DNA of 5,374 bases from Bacteroidales bacterium UBA4353 (GTDB lineage Bacteria > Bacteroidota > Bacteroidia > Bacteroidales > Paludibacteraceae), in NCBI GenBank assembly GCA_002394025.1, contig DGSV01000124.1, positions 1 through 5,374 on the forward strand, given 5' to 3'. The notes beneath the pieces were generated by a model that was not told the origin of the DNA, searched no databases, and worked only from the letters and a program-made list of their open reading frames with translations. Position 1 is the stretch's first letter, and every line of letters starts with the position of its first letter. This document shows positions 1-5,374 of this stretch, one piece after another. The translations under genes and the position numbers were made by a program.

Positions 1-21
1 AACTTTTTCCTCCTTCCTCCT

Positions 22-150
22 TTCTGCATCAAATCTAATGTCTCAACTTCTCAACTTCTCAACTTCTCAACTTCTTACCCCTTACTCCTTCTGCATCAAA
101 TCTAATGTCTCAACTTCTCAACTTCTCAACTTCTTAACTTCTCAATTTCT
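22..150. repeat. 67-base direct duplication containing TCAACTTC octamer arrays
   Basis: A 53-base segment at 22-74 recurs at 89-141 with one mismatch by eye, an offset of 67 bases. Each copy starts with the 19-base unit at 22-40 / 89-107 and then runs into tandem TCAACTTC octamers. The first copy has four perfect units (43-74). The second has three perfect units (110-133) followed by degenerate units TTAACTTC and TCAATTTC (134-149). Pyrimidine-rich spacers (such as CTTACTCC at 81-88) lie between and after. The whole of 1-180 has only six G residues on the + strand. No open reading frame of interest covers it. The function is unknown; see findings for a Rho-site idea. Confidence 0.95.
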
Positions 151-171
151 AAACTCCTCACTCCTTGCTCC

Positions 172-201
172 TTGCTCTTATAAAAAAAACTAGTAACTTT
201 G
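172..201 (+). promoter_or_regulatory. Bacteroidota-type promoter for the LTA-synthase-like gene
   Basis: TAACTTTG at 194-201 matches the Bacteroidota -7 consensus TAnnTTTG exactly. A TTG at 172-174 lies 19 bases upstream, within the usual spacing for the -33 element. An A8 run (182-189) lies between them. Transcription would begin a few bases after 201, giving a 5' leader of roughly 15-20 nucleotides before the ATG at 224. No Shine-Dalgarno sequence is visible, which is normal in this phylum. This is a consensus match, not an experimental site. Confidence 0.6.
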
Positions 202-223
202 CAATGATTCACTTATATCGCTT

Positions 224-2224
224 ATGATTTATCGTCGTTTATCTCAGTCTTTGCTTTATGTTTTGAGTGTGCAGTTGTTGGCTTTGGCGTTGATGATGCT
301 CATTCGCGTGTCTTTTGCTGTTATCAATTTTCCTGATAACTACGCTTTTGATGCTGCCCTAATGTGTCGTGCTTTGCTCAAGGGGGTGCCTTTTGACGCT
401 CAGGTGGCTTCGTATGTGGCTTTGTTGCCGTTGGCTTTGTTGCTCGTGATGTCATTTTTGAGGCGTGTCAATATATCCGGGGCTATACGTGCCGCGGCGT
501 GGTATTATGGGATTGTTTATGCCCTCGTGTTGCCAACTCAAGTGGCTGACATACATTATTTTCAGTTTTTCGGCAATCACCTCTCGTGGAATGCTGTAGA
601 GTGGTTTAAGTTCGGTGGTACCACACTGGGAATGCTTTTCGGAGAGGCCTCGAATTATGCTTACATCGTTTGCGGTTTGTTAGTTGCAATGGTTTTCTGT
701 GTGTCTATTCACTATATCAGAATAGGATTAGAGAAGCATTTTGAACGAGAGCGCTCTGGTGTGGGGATTAATACCGACAAGGTAAGAGATGTCGCTTTGT
801 CATCATCGCTGACTTTGTTGTCTTGCGTCGTGTGCTTCTTGGGTTTGAGGGCGAGCCTTGAGCGCTATCCGCTCAGCGTAAGTTTCGCGACATTTTGCGA
901 CAAGACATTCTATAACCGCATACCCGTAAATCCGTGGATTAACATCATCGAGACTCTCAAGCAATCCGGTAAACGCTATCAGGCAGATATTTTGAGGTCT
1001 GTCGATGAGGCTGAAGCATTGAGTTATGTGCGTGAAACGCTGGGAATTCATGGTGATGATACAGAACATCCTCTTGACAGGTTCGTTGAGGCTGATACCT
1101 TGCTTGCCGTTAGGCGTCCCAACGTGGTAGTGATACTGCTTGAGTCGATGTCAGCGCAGATACTGCAACTTGAATACGAAGGGAAGCCTTTGACGCCATA
1201 TTTCCGCGCTTTGCGCGACAGCAGTATCTATTTCAGTAATATGTATTCCGCGGGCATACATACCAATAACGGCATTCTCGCCACGCTATATGGCTACTCA
1301 CCCAATTTTGCGCAGACGACTATGGGAACCCCTTCCGATTTATATACTGGGCTGCCGATGACGTTAAGGCAGAACGGTTATAACACTTACGCCTTTGTAA
1401 CCAGCAATCCCAACTACGATAATATGCAGTCGTTTTTCTATGACAATGGTATTGAGCGTCTTTATTCGCTCTACGACTACCCGTCTGATGAGCAGGTGAA
1501 CAATTTCGGAGTGCCTGACGATGTGCTTTTTCGTCATGGGTTAGAGGTGTTTAACGAACGTGATGTGTCGAAGCCCTTTTTCGCCTTACTGCTCACGGTG
1601 AGCAATCATCAGCCTTATGTATATCCCGATAGTTTCGCATTGCGCGGTGCCGATGATGGGGAGCGCACAGTGGCTTATGTGGATGACTCCGTGCGTGAGT
1701 TCATTGCGCAGGCGTGTCAGACAGAGTGGGGGAAAAACACTATTTTCGTGCTTTGTGGTGACCATGGTGGTCCGTTAGGCTATAAACCATACGATATGAC
1801 TTTGCAGTTTAACCACGTGATGGCTTATATCACCGGCGAACCTGTTAAGAATTTCTATAGGCACTATGATGGTGTGGCAGGGCAGATAGACCTTTTCCCT
1901 ACCGTGATGGGACTCACTGGTTTACCCTATGTTAATAACACCCTTGGAGTTGATTTGTTAAAGCAAGGCAGGAAGTATGTGCATTTTGTGTCAGACACGC
2001 ATTTGGGCTGCACCGACGGCGAATGGCTGTGGTGCCACAATGTCGGCGACGGCACTGATTTTCTCTATCGTGTGGCTTCAGAAGAAGAACGTGACGGGCT
2101 GACGAACGTGGCGGCTGACAACGTGATAGACGACTATAGCGCAGTGGCGGATAGCATGAAGCGCTATGCCGTGAGTATGATGAAGATAAACAACACAGCG
2201 GTGAGCAAACGCTGGACAAGATGA
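224..2224 (+). CDS. LTA synthase/MdoB-like membrane sulfatase-fold transferase
   Basis: The 666-residue product is an inner-membrane enzyme with a large extracytoplasmic catalytic domain of the alkaline-phosphatase/sulfatase superfamily. Hydrophobic segments lie near residues 10-35, 60-80, 88-108, 145-165 and 190-210, the five-helix layout of LtaS and OpgB/MdoB. The catalytic domain starts near residue 298. Expected metal and catalytic residues are present: E307 in ILLESMS, the Thr nucleophile T347 in GIHTNNG, H462 in VSNHQPY, and D513-H514 in CGDHGG. The family moves phosphoglycerol, or a related phospho-group, from a phospholipid to a glycan acceptor through a phospho-threonine intermediate. 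Bacteroidota lack lipoteichoic acid, so the acceptor here is unknown. LtaS residues W354-N355-R356, which contact glycerol phosphate, appear as Y398-D399-N400. ATG 224 is chosen because it precedes the first helix and follows the promoter closely; the next Met codons lie inside that helix. The gene stands alone and converges with the sus-type genes. A phosphoethanolamine transferase or phosphatase role is possible. Confidence 0.88.
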   Translation: MIYRRLSQSLLYVLSVQLLALALMMLIRVSFAVINFPDNYAFDAALMCRALLKGVPFDAQVASYVALLPLALLLVMSFLRRVNISGAIRAAAWYYGIVYALVLPTQVADIHYFQFFGNHLSWNAVEWFKFGGTTLGMLFGEASNYAYIVCGLLVAMVFCVSIHYIRIGLEKHFERERSGVGINTDKVRDVALSSSLTLLSCVVCFLGLRASLERYPLSVSFATFCDKTFYNRIPVNPWINIIETLKQSGKRYQADILRSVDEAEALSYVRETLGIHGDDTEHPLDRFVEADTLLAVRRPNVVVILLESMSAQILQLEYEGKPLTPYFRALRDSSIYFSNMYSAGIHTNNGILATLYGYSPNFAQTTMGTPSDLYTGLPMTLRQNGYNTYAFVTSNPNYDNMQSFFYDNGIERLYSLYDYPSDEQVNNFGVPDDVLFRHGLEVFNERDVSKPFFALLLTVSNHQPYVYPDSFALRGADDGERTVAYVDDSVREFIAQACQTEWGKNTIFVLCGDHGGPLGYKPYDMTLQFNHVMAYITGEPVKNFYRHYDGVAGQIDLFPTVMGLTGLPYVNNTLGVDLLKQGRKYVHFVSDTHLGCTDGEWLWCHNVGDGTDFLYRVASEEERDGLTNVAADNVIDDYSAVADSMKRYAVSMMKINNTAVSKRWTR

Positions 2225-2226
2225 AA

Positions 2227-2266
2227 TTATTTTGATATTTAATTATTTGGGTATTTGGATATTAAA
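2227..2266. repeat. Degenerate AT-rich octamer array after the stop codon
   Basis: Starting three bases after the TGA, the sequence reads in 8-base steps as TTATTTTG, ATATTTAA, TTATTTGG, GTATTTGG, ATATTAAA. The units are related but not identical. The string ATTTTGATATTTA is shared with the larger array at 3444-3507 on the far side of the lipoprotein gene, so both seem to belong to one dispersed repeat type. The remainder of the gap up to the terminator has no convincing gene or RNA. Confidence 0.6.
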
Positions 2267-2306
2267 ATTATCATGCTTCTGCAACGTATATTATCGCTAT
2301 ATCTAC

Positions 2307-2357
2307 TTTAGTTATTTCTGAAAATTAACTTAAGTATAGTTTAGTTAATTCTGAAAA
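2307..2357. repeat. 18-base direct repeat, two copies 33 bases apart
   Basis: Bases 2307-2324 and 2340-2357 read TTTAGTTATTTCTGAAAA and TTTAGTTAATTCTGAAAA, 17 of 18 identical. Between and overlapping them, AATTAACT (2323-2330) and AGTTAATT (2343-2350) form an 8-base inverted repeat with a 12-base loop. It is AT-rich, so any hairpin would be weak. Paired sites could be binding positions for a regulator, but no divergent promoter is visible nearby and the location between convergent genes makes that unlikely. Confidence 0.6.
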
Positions 2358-2441
2358 ATGGTTATAGTAGAGTTTGCTTGTTTAGCTTGCTGATATGGTA
2401 GGATAGTTCAATTGCTATTATGAAGTGCATGTATCAGGCGA

Positions 2442-2473
2442 TAAAAAGCCCCGGCGGAAAAACCGTCGGGGCT
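2442..2473 (-). terminator. Intrinsic terminator of the susD-lipoprotein unit
   Basis: The arms 2447-2457 and 2463-2473 form an 11-base GC-rich stem with one G-T wobble and an AAAAA loop (+ strand reading). Read on the minus strand the stem is followed directly by TTTTTA, a proper U-tract, about 40 bases after the TAA of the lipoprotein gene. On the + strand the following bases (GATTGTTTT) make a weaker tract, so the hairpin may also stop transcripts from the convergent LTA-synthase-like gene. Confidence 0.92.
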
Positions 2474-2482
2474 GATTGTTTT

Positions 2483-2496
2483 GGTCATTAATGACC
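2483..2496. other. Perfect 14-base palindrome between stop codon and terminator
   Basis: GGTCATTAATGACC is identical to its reverse complement. As RNA it could form a 5-base stem with a TTAA loop ahead of the main terminator hairpin. It could equally be a protein-binding half-site pair or chance. It begins 17 bases downstream of the lipoprotein stop codon in the direction of transcription. Confidence 0.5.
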
Positions 2497-2513
2497 GTTA
2501 GAGTTGGTGTTGA

Positions 2514-3407
2514 TTATTCAGCAACTTCAGGAACAGGCCATGTAACGTTGTATGACAGTGTTTCGCCTGCCAGAGGAACGATGTTGCTGCCATCTTGCCA
2601 TGTTTGTGCGCCGTCAAGAACATAGAACACTTTGCACTCGAAGTTTTCGGGTATTTCACCGGTCCATGTGTACTGAGTGTCGCTAACCTTTGTCATCAAA
2701 CGGTCTGAATTACCCCAATCTTTTTCGGGGAAGTTACCTGTGAAGTAGAGTTCAGCTCCTGCGGGAAGAGGTTCGGGCAGGTTGATGGTGAAGGTGTATG
2801 AACCGGCTGCGAGACGCTCTACGCAGGGAGCGAGGTTCCATTCGTCGGCGATGATGTAGATGACTTCAGCGTCTTCGGCATAAGCGGCAGCGATGCTGAG
2901 GTTTACTTCACCAAATCCACTATCTGTGAAGATGTCGTCAGCGCCACCTTTCTCGAGGTGAAGTTTTGAACCGTCATGAGCCCAGTCGTATGACCACTGG
3001 TGGTCTGCTGCAGAATATTGCAGAGGACGTCCTGAAATAGCTTCCGCACCGTCGCTGACGTGCATTACGATTTTGTACCAACCATCACCGATAGCCTCGA
3101 ACTCACGTGCTGCGCCGAATGAATTGTCGGGGTCGGCCCATACGCCGCCATTGTCAACTGACTCTTTGTAGTCACCGGCAAAGATGATTGAATAACCTTC
3201 GCAGATTGAGGGGAATTTAACAACAAGGGTTACGGCTCCGTCAGTGCCTTCAACGGCGGGAAGAGTTGAAGGTTCTTCTGAACCTGAAGGATCAGGAGTT
3301 GTGGTAGGAGTTACTACGGGATCGTCTTTGTCGTCTTTCTTACATGCACCAAAGATGAGTGCTGTCGCCAAAATGGCGGTTGCGAAAATAAATTTTAAGT
3401 TTTTCAT
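2514..3407 (-). CDS. SusE-position surface lipoprotein, starch-binding-like domains
   Basis: The 297-residue product starts with a lipoprotein signal: K3 and K5, a hydrophobic core, then FGAC with lipid-bearing C22. The next residues, KKDDKDD, resemble the acidic export signal that sends Bacteroidota lipoproteins to the outer cell surface. A Pro/Thr/Ser-rich linker (about 30-50) leads to two beta-rich domains. Domain 2 (about 203-291) looks like a CBM20-type starch-binding fold: YTFTINLP, then LYFTGNFPEKDW, YTWTGEIP and a W270-Q-D-G-S-N turn. Domain 1 (about 58-190) opens with a related pattern (VTLVVKFP, IIFAGDY) and carries W110, W138 and W142. Such proteins hold starch at the surface beside SusC-SusD. 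It lies downstream of susD on the same strand and is followed by the terminator. It is shorter than B. thetaiotaomicron SusE (387) or SusF (485). The start is preceded by an AT-rich leader without Shine-Dalgarno. The carbohydrate family assignment is by eye and could be wrong. Confidence 0.82.
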   Translation of the reverse strand: MKNLKFIFATAILATALIFGACKKDDKDDPVVTPTTTPDPSGSEEPSTLPAVEGTDGAVTLVVKFPSICEGYSIIFAGDYKESVDNGGVWADPDNSFGAAREFEAIGDGWYKIVMHVSDGAEAISGRPLQYSAADHQWSYDWAHDGSKLHLEKGGADDIFTDSGFGEVNLSIAAAYAEDAEVIYIIADEWNLAPCVERLAAGSYTFTINLPEPLPAGAELYFTGNFPEKDWGNSDRLMTKVSDTQYTWTGEIPENFECKVFYVLDGAQTWQDGSNIVPLAGETLSYNVTWPVPEVAE

Positions 3408-3443
3408 AAAAAAATTAATTAATTAAATTGGTTAATATGATTT

Positions 3444-3507
3444 ACTATTTTGATATTTAGATATTTAATTATTTAATTATTTAATTATTTTAGAGTTTGA
3501 TATTTTG
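3444..3507. repeat. AT-rich octamer array A in the susD-lipoprotein gap
   Basis: In 8-base steps the + strand reads ACTATTTT, GATATTTA, GATATTTA, ATTATTTA, ATTATTTA, ATTATTTT, AGAGTTTG, ATATTTTG. The centre (3463-3486) is three perfect copies of ATTTAATT in the alternative phase. It lies 37 bases upstream of the lipoprotein start codon and would be transcribed in the susD-lipoprotein mRNA. A separate AATT tetramer run (3413-3424) lies directly before the start codon. No promoter matching TAnnTTTG was found on the minus strand in this gap. Confidence 0.85.
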
Positions 3508-3576
3508 ATTACCGCTTTATTATTGAATATGAGCGAACTTTTGTGTAATGATTTTTATCAAAGAGTAATTTCAATA

Positions 3577-3609
3577 GCTAAATAACTAAATATTAAAATA
3601 ACTAAATGC
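3577..3609. repeat. AT-rich octamer array B right after the susD stop codon
   Basis: The + strand reads CTAAATAA, CTAAATAT, TAAAATAA, CTAAATGC from 3578 to 3609, directly touching the susD stop codon (TAA on the minus strand at 3612-3610). Its reverse complement is similar to array A (roughly 25 of 30 bases by eye), so the two arrays form a long imperfect inverted repeat separated by about 70 bases. Confidence 0.75.
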
Positions 3610-5298
3610 TTAATATCCTTCTGTTTGCGTGAGGCTTTGTGTTATGACATCAGACTGTGGCAGCGGGAACACGTTATACTTGGCTTCGAGCGACACGAAT
3701 GGGTCTCCTGATTTGGCTTCACCGCGTCCTTCCCAAGTATATTGATGTGCGTCGGCTTGGGGTCCTGCGAAGCGTCCGAAGCGCACGAGGTCGATACGGC
3801 GACGTCCTTCGCAGTAGAATTCGCGGCTCCATTCGTCAAGCAGGAATTGCTCTGACATGGTGAAAGGTTTGGTGTTGTGAGCGCGGTCGCGGAGTGCTTT
3901 TACGGCATTTGTTGCTTCTCCTGTTTGTCCGAGGCGGAATTGCGCTTCAGCGTAGGTCAGGTAAGCTTCAGCAACACGCATGAACGGTATGTCGGTGTCG
4001 GGCCAGTCAGGGCTATGACCTTGGATGTTTTCTGTGGCGTTGAGGTCTTGGATGGAGTAGCGTCCTGTCCATTTGAGCACTGACCAGCACTCGTAGAACG
4101 CGCCGTTGTTGGCAGGACCATTGATGAGCATGGTGTCTGCATCGTTTTTCCAAGACATGAGTATGGCGCGGTCGTCGCCGAGTATCTTAGGCATCTGGAA
4201 TTCGTCGCCGCGATATTCCGGTTTGGCATATACTCGAGTGATGGTAGCCTTGCCGCTGGTGTATGTGTTAACTTCTTTTACGTCGTCAAGGTTGACCCAT
4301 TTCTCGAGGAATTCGGGACTGGTGCGGAAGCAGGACCATGTGTCGGAGATACCGAAATAGTTGTAGCCAGCGTCGCGGAATGCTGAGCACATGAAACGTG
4401 CGCCGCCCCAGCACTGTGTCATTACGCCATCCTGATAGATGTTGAGGATGCCTTCGCCGTTAGTGCCGCCGATATATTTGTGGTTGTCGCCCATGAAGAG
4501 TTTCTGGTAAGCGCTGTATGAGCCTGAGTTGTCTTGGCAGAGTTTATACTGTGAGTCCATGACTTCTTTGGCTTTGTCGCGAGCCAGATCCCAATGAGCT
4601 GTTCCGGTATATACTTCCGCGTTAAGATAGAGTCGTGCCAGAAGCATTTTGGCAGCCACGCGGTCCACGCGGTAGTCGCTCAGGCGTTGTGCAGGCAGCA
4701 GGGTCTCAAGTTCTTTGAGTTCGCCTTCGAGCCAGTTGTAGAGCTCTACGCGGCTGTATTGCGGTTTCGCTTCACTGGTAACTTTGAGGGCGAAAGGCAC
4801 GCTGCCGAACATGTCAAGCAGGTAGTAGTAGTTCAGTGCGCGAATGAATCGTACTTCAGCCATTTGTGCCTCTCCGTCACCTTCAGCGCTTGCGTGCTCA
4901 AGGAAGTGGTTGCAGAGTGATACATCGAAATAGAGGCGGTAGTAGATACCTGTTACCAGTGAGTTGGTGCTCGTCCATGATATTCTGCGCAGGTCAGGCA
5001 TGCCTGAGTCGCCATCCCATATCCACCAACCTTCGTCGGTTGGGAACTCGTTGAGCTCGAATATCATACGCACGAAAGCCGAAACACCTTCGTCGATGCC
5101 CTCAACGTCGCCGTTGCCGTCAGGACCATTCTGACCCGTGAGACCGAGGGTGGCATAGATTTTTGTGAAAATACCGTTCTGGTCGAAATACTGTATGCTG
5201 TTGGGGTCTTTGGGTTTAACGTTCAGGTCGTCAACGCAAGCCGTGAACCCGAAAGTCGCAATCCCAAGCACAAGCAGATATTTTATAATGTTTTTCAT
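3610..5298 (-). CDS. susD: SusD, starch-binding outer-membrane lipoprotein
   Basis: The 562-residue protein is a SusD/RagB-family lipoprotein, the lid of a SusC-type TonB-dependent transporter. The signal ends in FTAC (C21), followed by VDD. Family marks are NYYYLLDMFGSVPF (156-169), KMLLARLYLNAEVYTG (217-232), PDTDIPFMRVAEAYL (433-447) and the C-terminal REFYCEGRRRIDLVRFG (492-508). Compared with my recollection of B. thetaiotaomicron SusD (551 residues), the match runs end to end without large gaps. Residues lining the malto-oligosaccharide site correspond as D73/D69, R81/R77, W98/W94, N101/D97, Y296/W297 and W320/W321. The aromatic arc is therefore kept, which supports starch or malto-oligosaccharide as ligand. 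The lipoprotein gene lies 202 bases downstream. susC is expected upstream beyond 5374. No promoter is seen in the 76 bases before the start, so transcription probably comes from upstream. The AT-rich leader lacks Shine-Dalgarno, and ATG 5298 gives a proper signal peptide. Confidence 0.95.
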   Translation of the reverse strand: MKNIIKYLLVLGIATFGFTACVDDLNVKPKDPNSIQYFDQNGIFTKIYATLGLTGQNGPDGNGDVEGIDEGVSAFVRMIFELNEFPTDEGWWIWDGDSGMPDLRRISWTSTNSLVTGIYYRLYFDVSLCNHFLEHASAEGDGEAQMAEVRFIRALNYYYLLDMFGSVPFALKVTSEAKPQYSRVELYNWLEGELKELETLLPAQRLSDYRVDRVAAKMLLARLYLNAEVYTGTAHWDLARDKAKEVMDSQYKLCQDNSGSYSAYQKLFMGDNHKYIGGTNGEGILNIYQDGVMTQCWGGARFMCSAFRDAGYNYFGISDTWSCFRTSPEFLEKWVNLDDVKEVNTYTSGKATITRVYAKPEYRGDEFQMPKILGDDRAILMSWKNDADTMLINGPANNGAFYECWSVLKWTGRYSIQDLNATENIQGHSPDWPDTDIPFMRVAEAYLTYAEAQFRLGQTGEATNAVKALRDRAHNTKPFTMSEQFLLDEWSREFYCEGRRRIDLVRFGRFAGPQADAHQYTWEGRGEAKSGDPFVSLEAKYNVFPLPQSDVITQSLTQTEGY

Positions 5299-5350
5299 AA
5301 GACAATTTAATTATTTATCGTTTTTATTTCTATCTGTTTACCTTTAGAGT

Positions 5351-5374
5351 CCTGAATCCTGAATCCTGAATCCT
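5351..5374. repeat. CCTGAAT heptamer tandem array at the window edge
   Basis: Three perfect CCTGAAT units (5351-5371) and a partial CCT reach the end of the window, so the array may continue. A related GAGTCCT precedes it (5347-5353). It lies about 50 bases upstream of the susD start codon, probably in the susC-susD gap or in the leader of the operon. On the transcribed minus strand the unit is ATTCAGG, with a G-rich bias. Confidence 0.85.

Noticed and set aside
22..150. CRISPR array
   Set aside because: The repeats are contiguous octamers inside one duplicated block, with no unique spacers of constant length and no cas genes.
803..1069. Minus-strand open frame inside the LTA-synthase-like gene, and similar frames opposite susD
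   Set aside because: They lie wholly opposite well-supported genes, have no recognisable domains, and follow from the codon composition of the real gene.
224..2224. True lipoteichoic acid synthase
   Set aside because: The other features point to a Gram-negative Bacteroidota genome without lipoteichoic acid, and the LtaS W-N-R contacts are not kept, so only family membership is claimed.
2273..2311. Twelve-codon hydrophobic frame (M-L-L-Q-R-I-L-S-L-Y-L-L) on the + strand after the LTA-synthase-like gene
   Set aside because: It is very short, has no visible promoter or ribosome-binding context, and sits in AT-rich non-coding sequence where such frames arise by chance.
2323..2350. Rho-independent terminator for the + strand gene
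   Set aside because: The 8-base inverted repeat is almost all A/T with a 12-base loop and no following T-run; the GC-rich hairpin at 2447-2473 is a far better candidate.
3559..3567. Possible minus-strand promoter for the lipoprotein gene (TACTCTTTG)
   Set aside because: The spacing is TAnnnTTTG, one base longer than the consensus, and no -33 TTG lies at a suitable distance on the minus strand.

Overview
The window looks like a fragment of a Bacteroidales chromosome (Bacteroidota). The reasons are a full-length SusD/RagB lipoprotein, a second surface-type lipoprotein with an acidic stretch after its lipobox, translation starts preceded by AT-rich leaders instead of Shine-Dalgarno boxes, and a Bacteroidota-type promoter (TAnnTTTG). 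I cannot fix the family. Tandem repeats with 7-8 base units between the genes remind me of Muribaculaceae and relatives, but that is an impression, not a test.

Layout: bases 1-180 hold a nearly G-free repeat region containing a 67-base duplication built on the octamer TCAACTTC. A promoter follows at about 172-201 and drives a + strand gene (224-2224) for a five-helix membrane enzyme of the LTA synthase/MdoB alkaline-phosphatase superfamily. Bases 2225-2513 are non-coding. They carry a degenerate octamer array, an 18-base direct repeat and a strong intrinsic terminator placed for the minus strand. Two minus-strand genes converge on it: a two-domain, starch-binding-like lipoprotein (2514-3407) preceded in transcription order by susD (3610-5298). 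The 202-base gap between them holds two AT-rich octamer arrays that are roughly inverted copies of one another. The right edge ends in a CCTGAAT heptamer array. susC would be expected just beyond it, but it is not in the window.

How the genes work together: the minus-strand pair is the distal end of a starch/malto-oligosaccharide uptake operon of the susC-susD-lipoprotein type. SusD would sit as the lid of the SusC TonB-dependent transporter, and the second lipoprotein would hold starch at the cell surface, in the position of SusE/SusF. By eye, the SusD protein matches the starch SusD of Bacteroides thetaiotaomicron closely, including the aromatic arc that cradles the glucan helix, so starch is a better-supported substrate call than for a generic SusD homologue. 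The LTA-synthase-like gene is a separate transcription unit. Bacteroidota do not make lipoteichoic acid, so its product probably decorates another envelope glycan or lipid.

The most unusual content is non-coding: every intergenic space holds short tandem repeats with a 7-8 base unit, of different sequence in different gaps. I see no tRNA, rRNA, CRISPR array, insertion sequence or clearly new multi-gene system.
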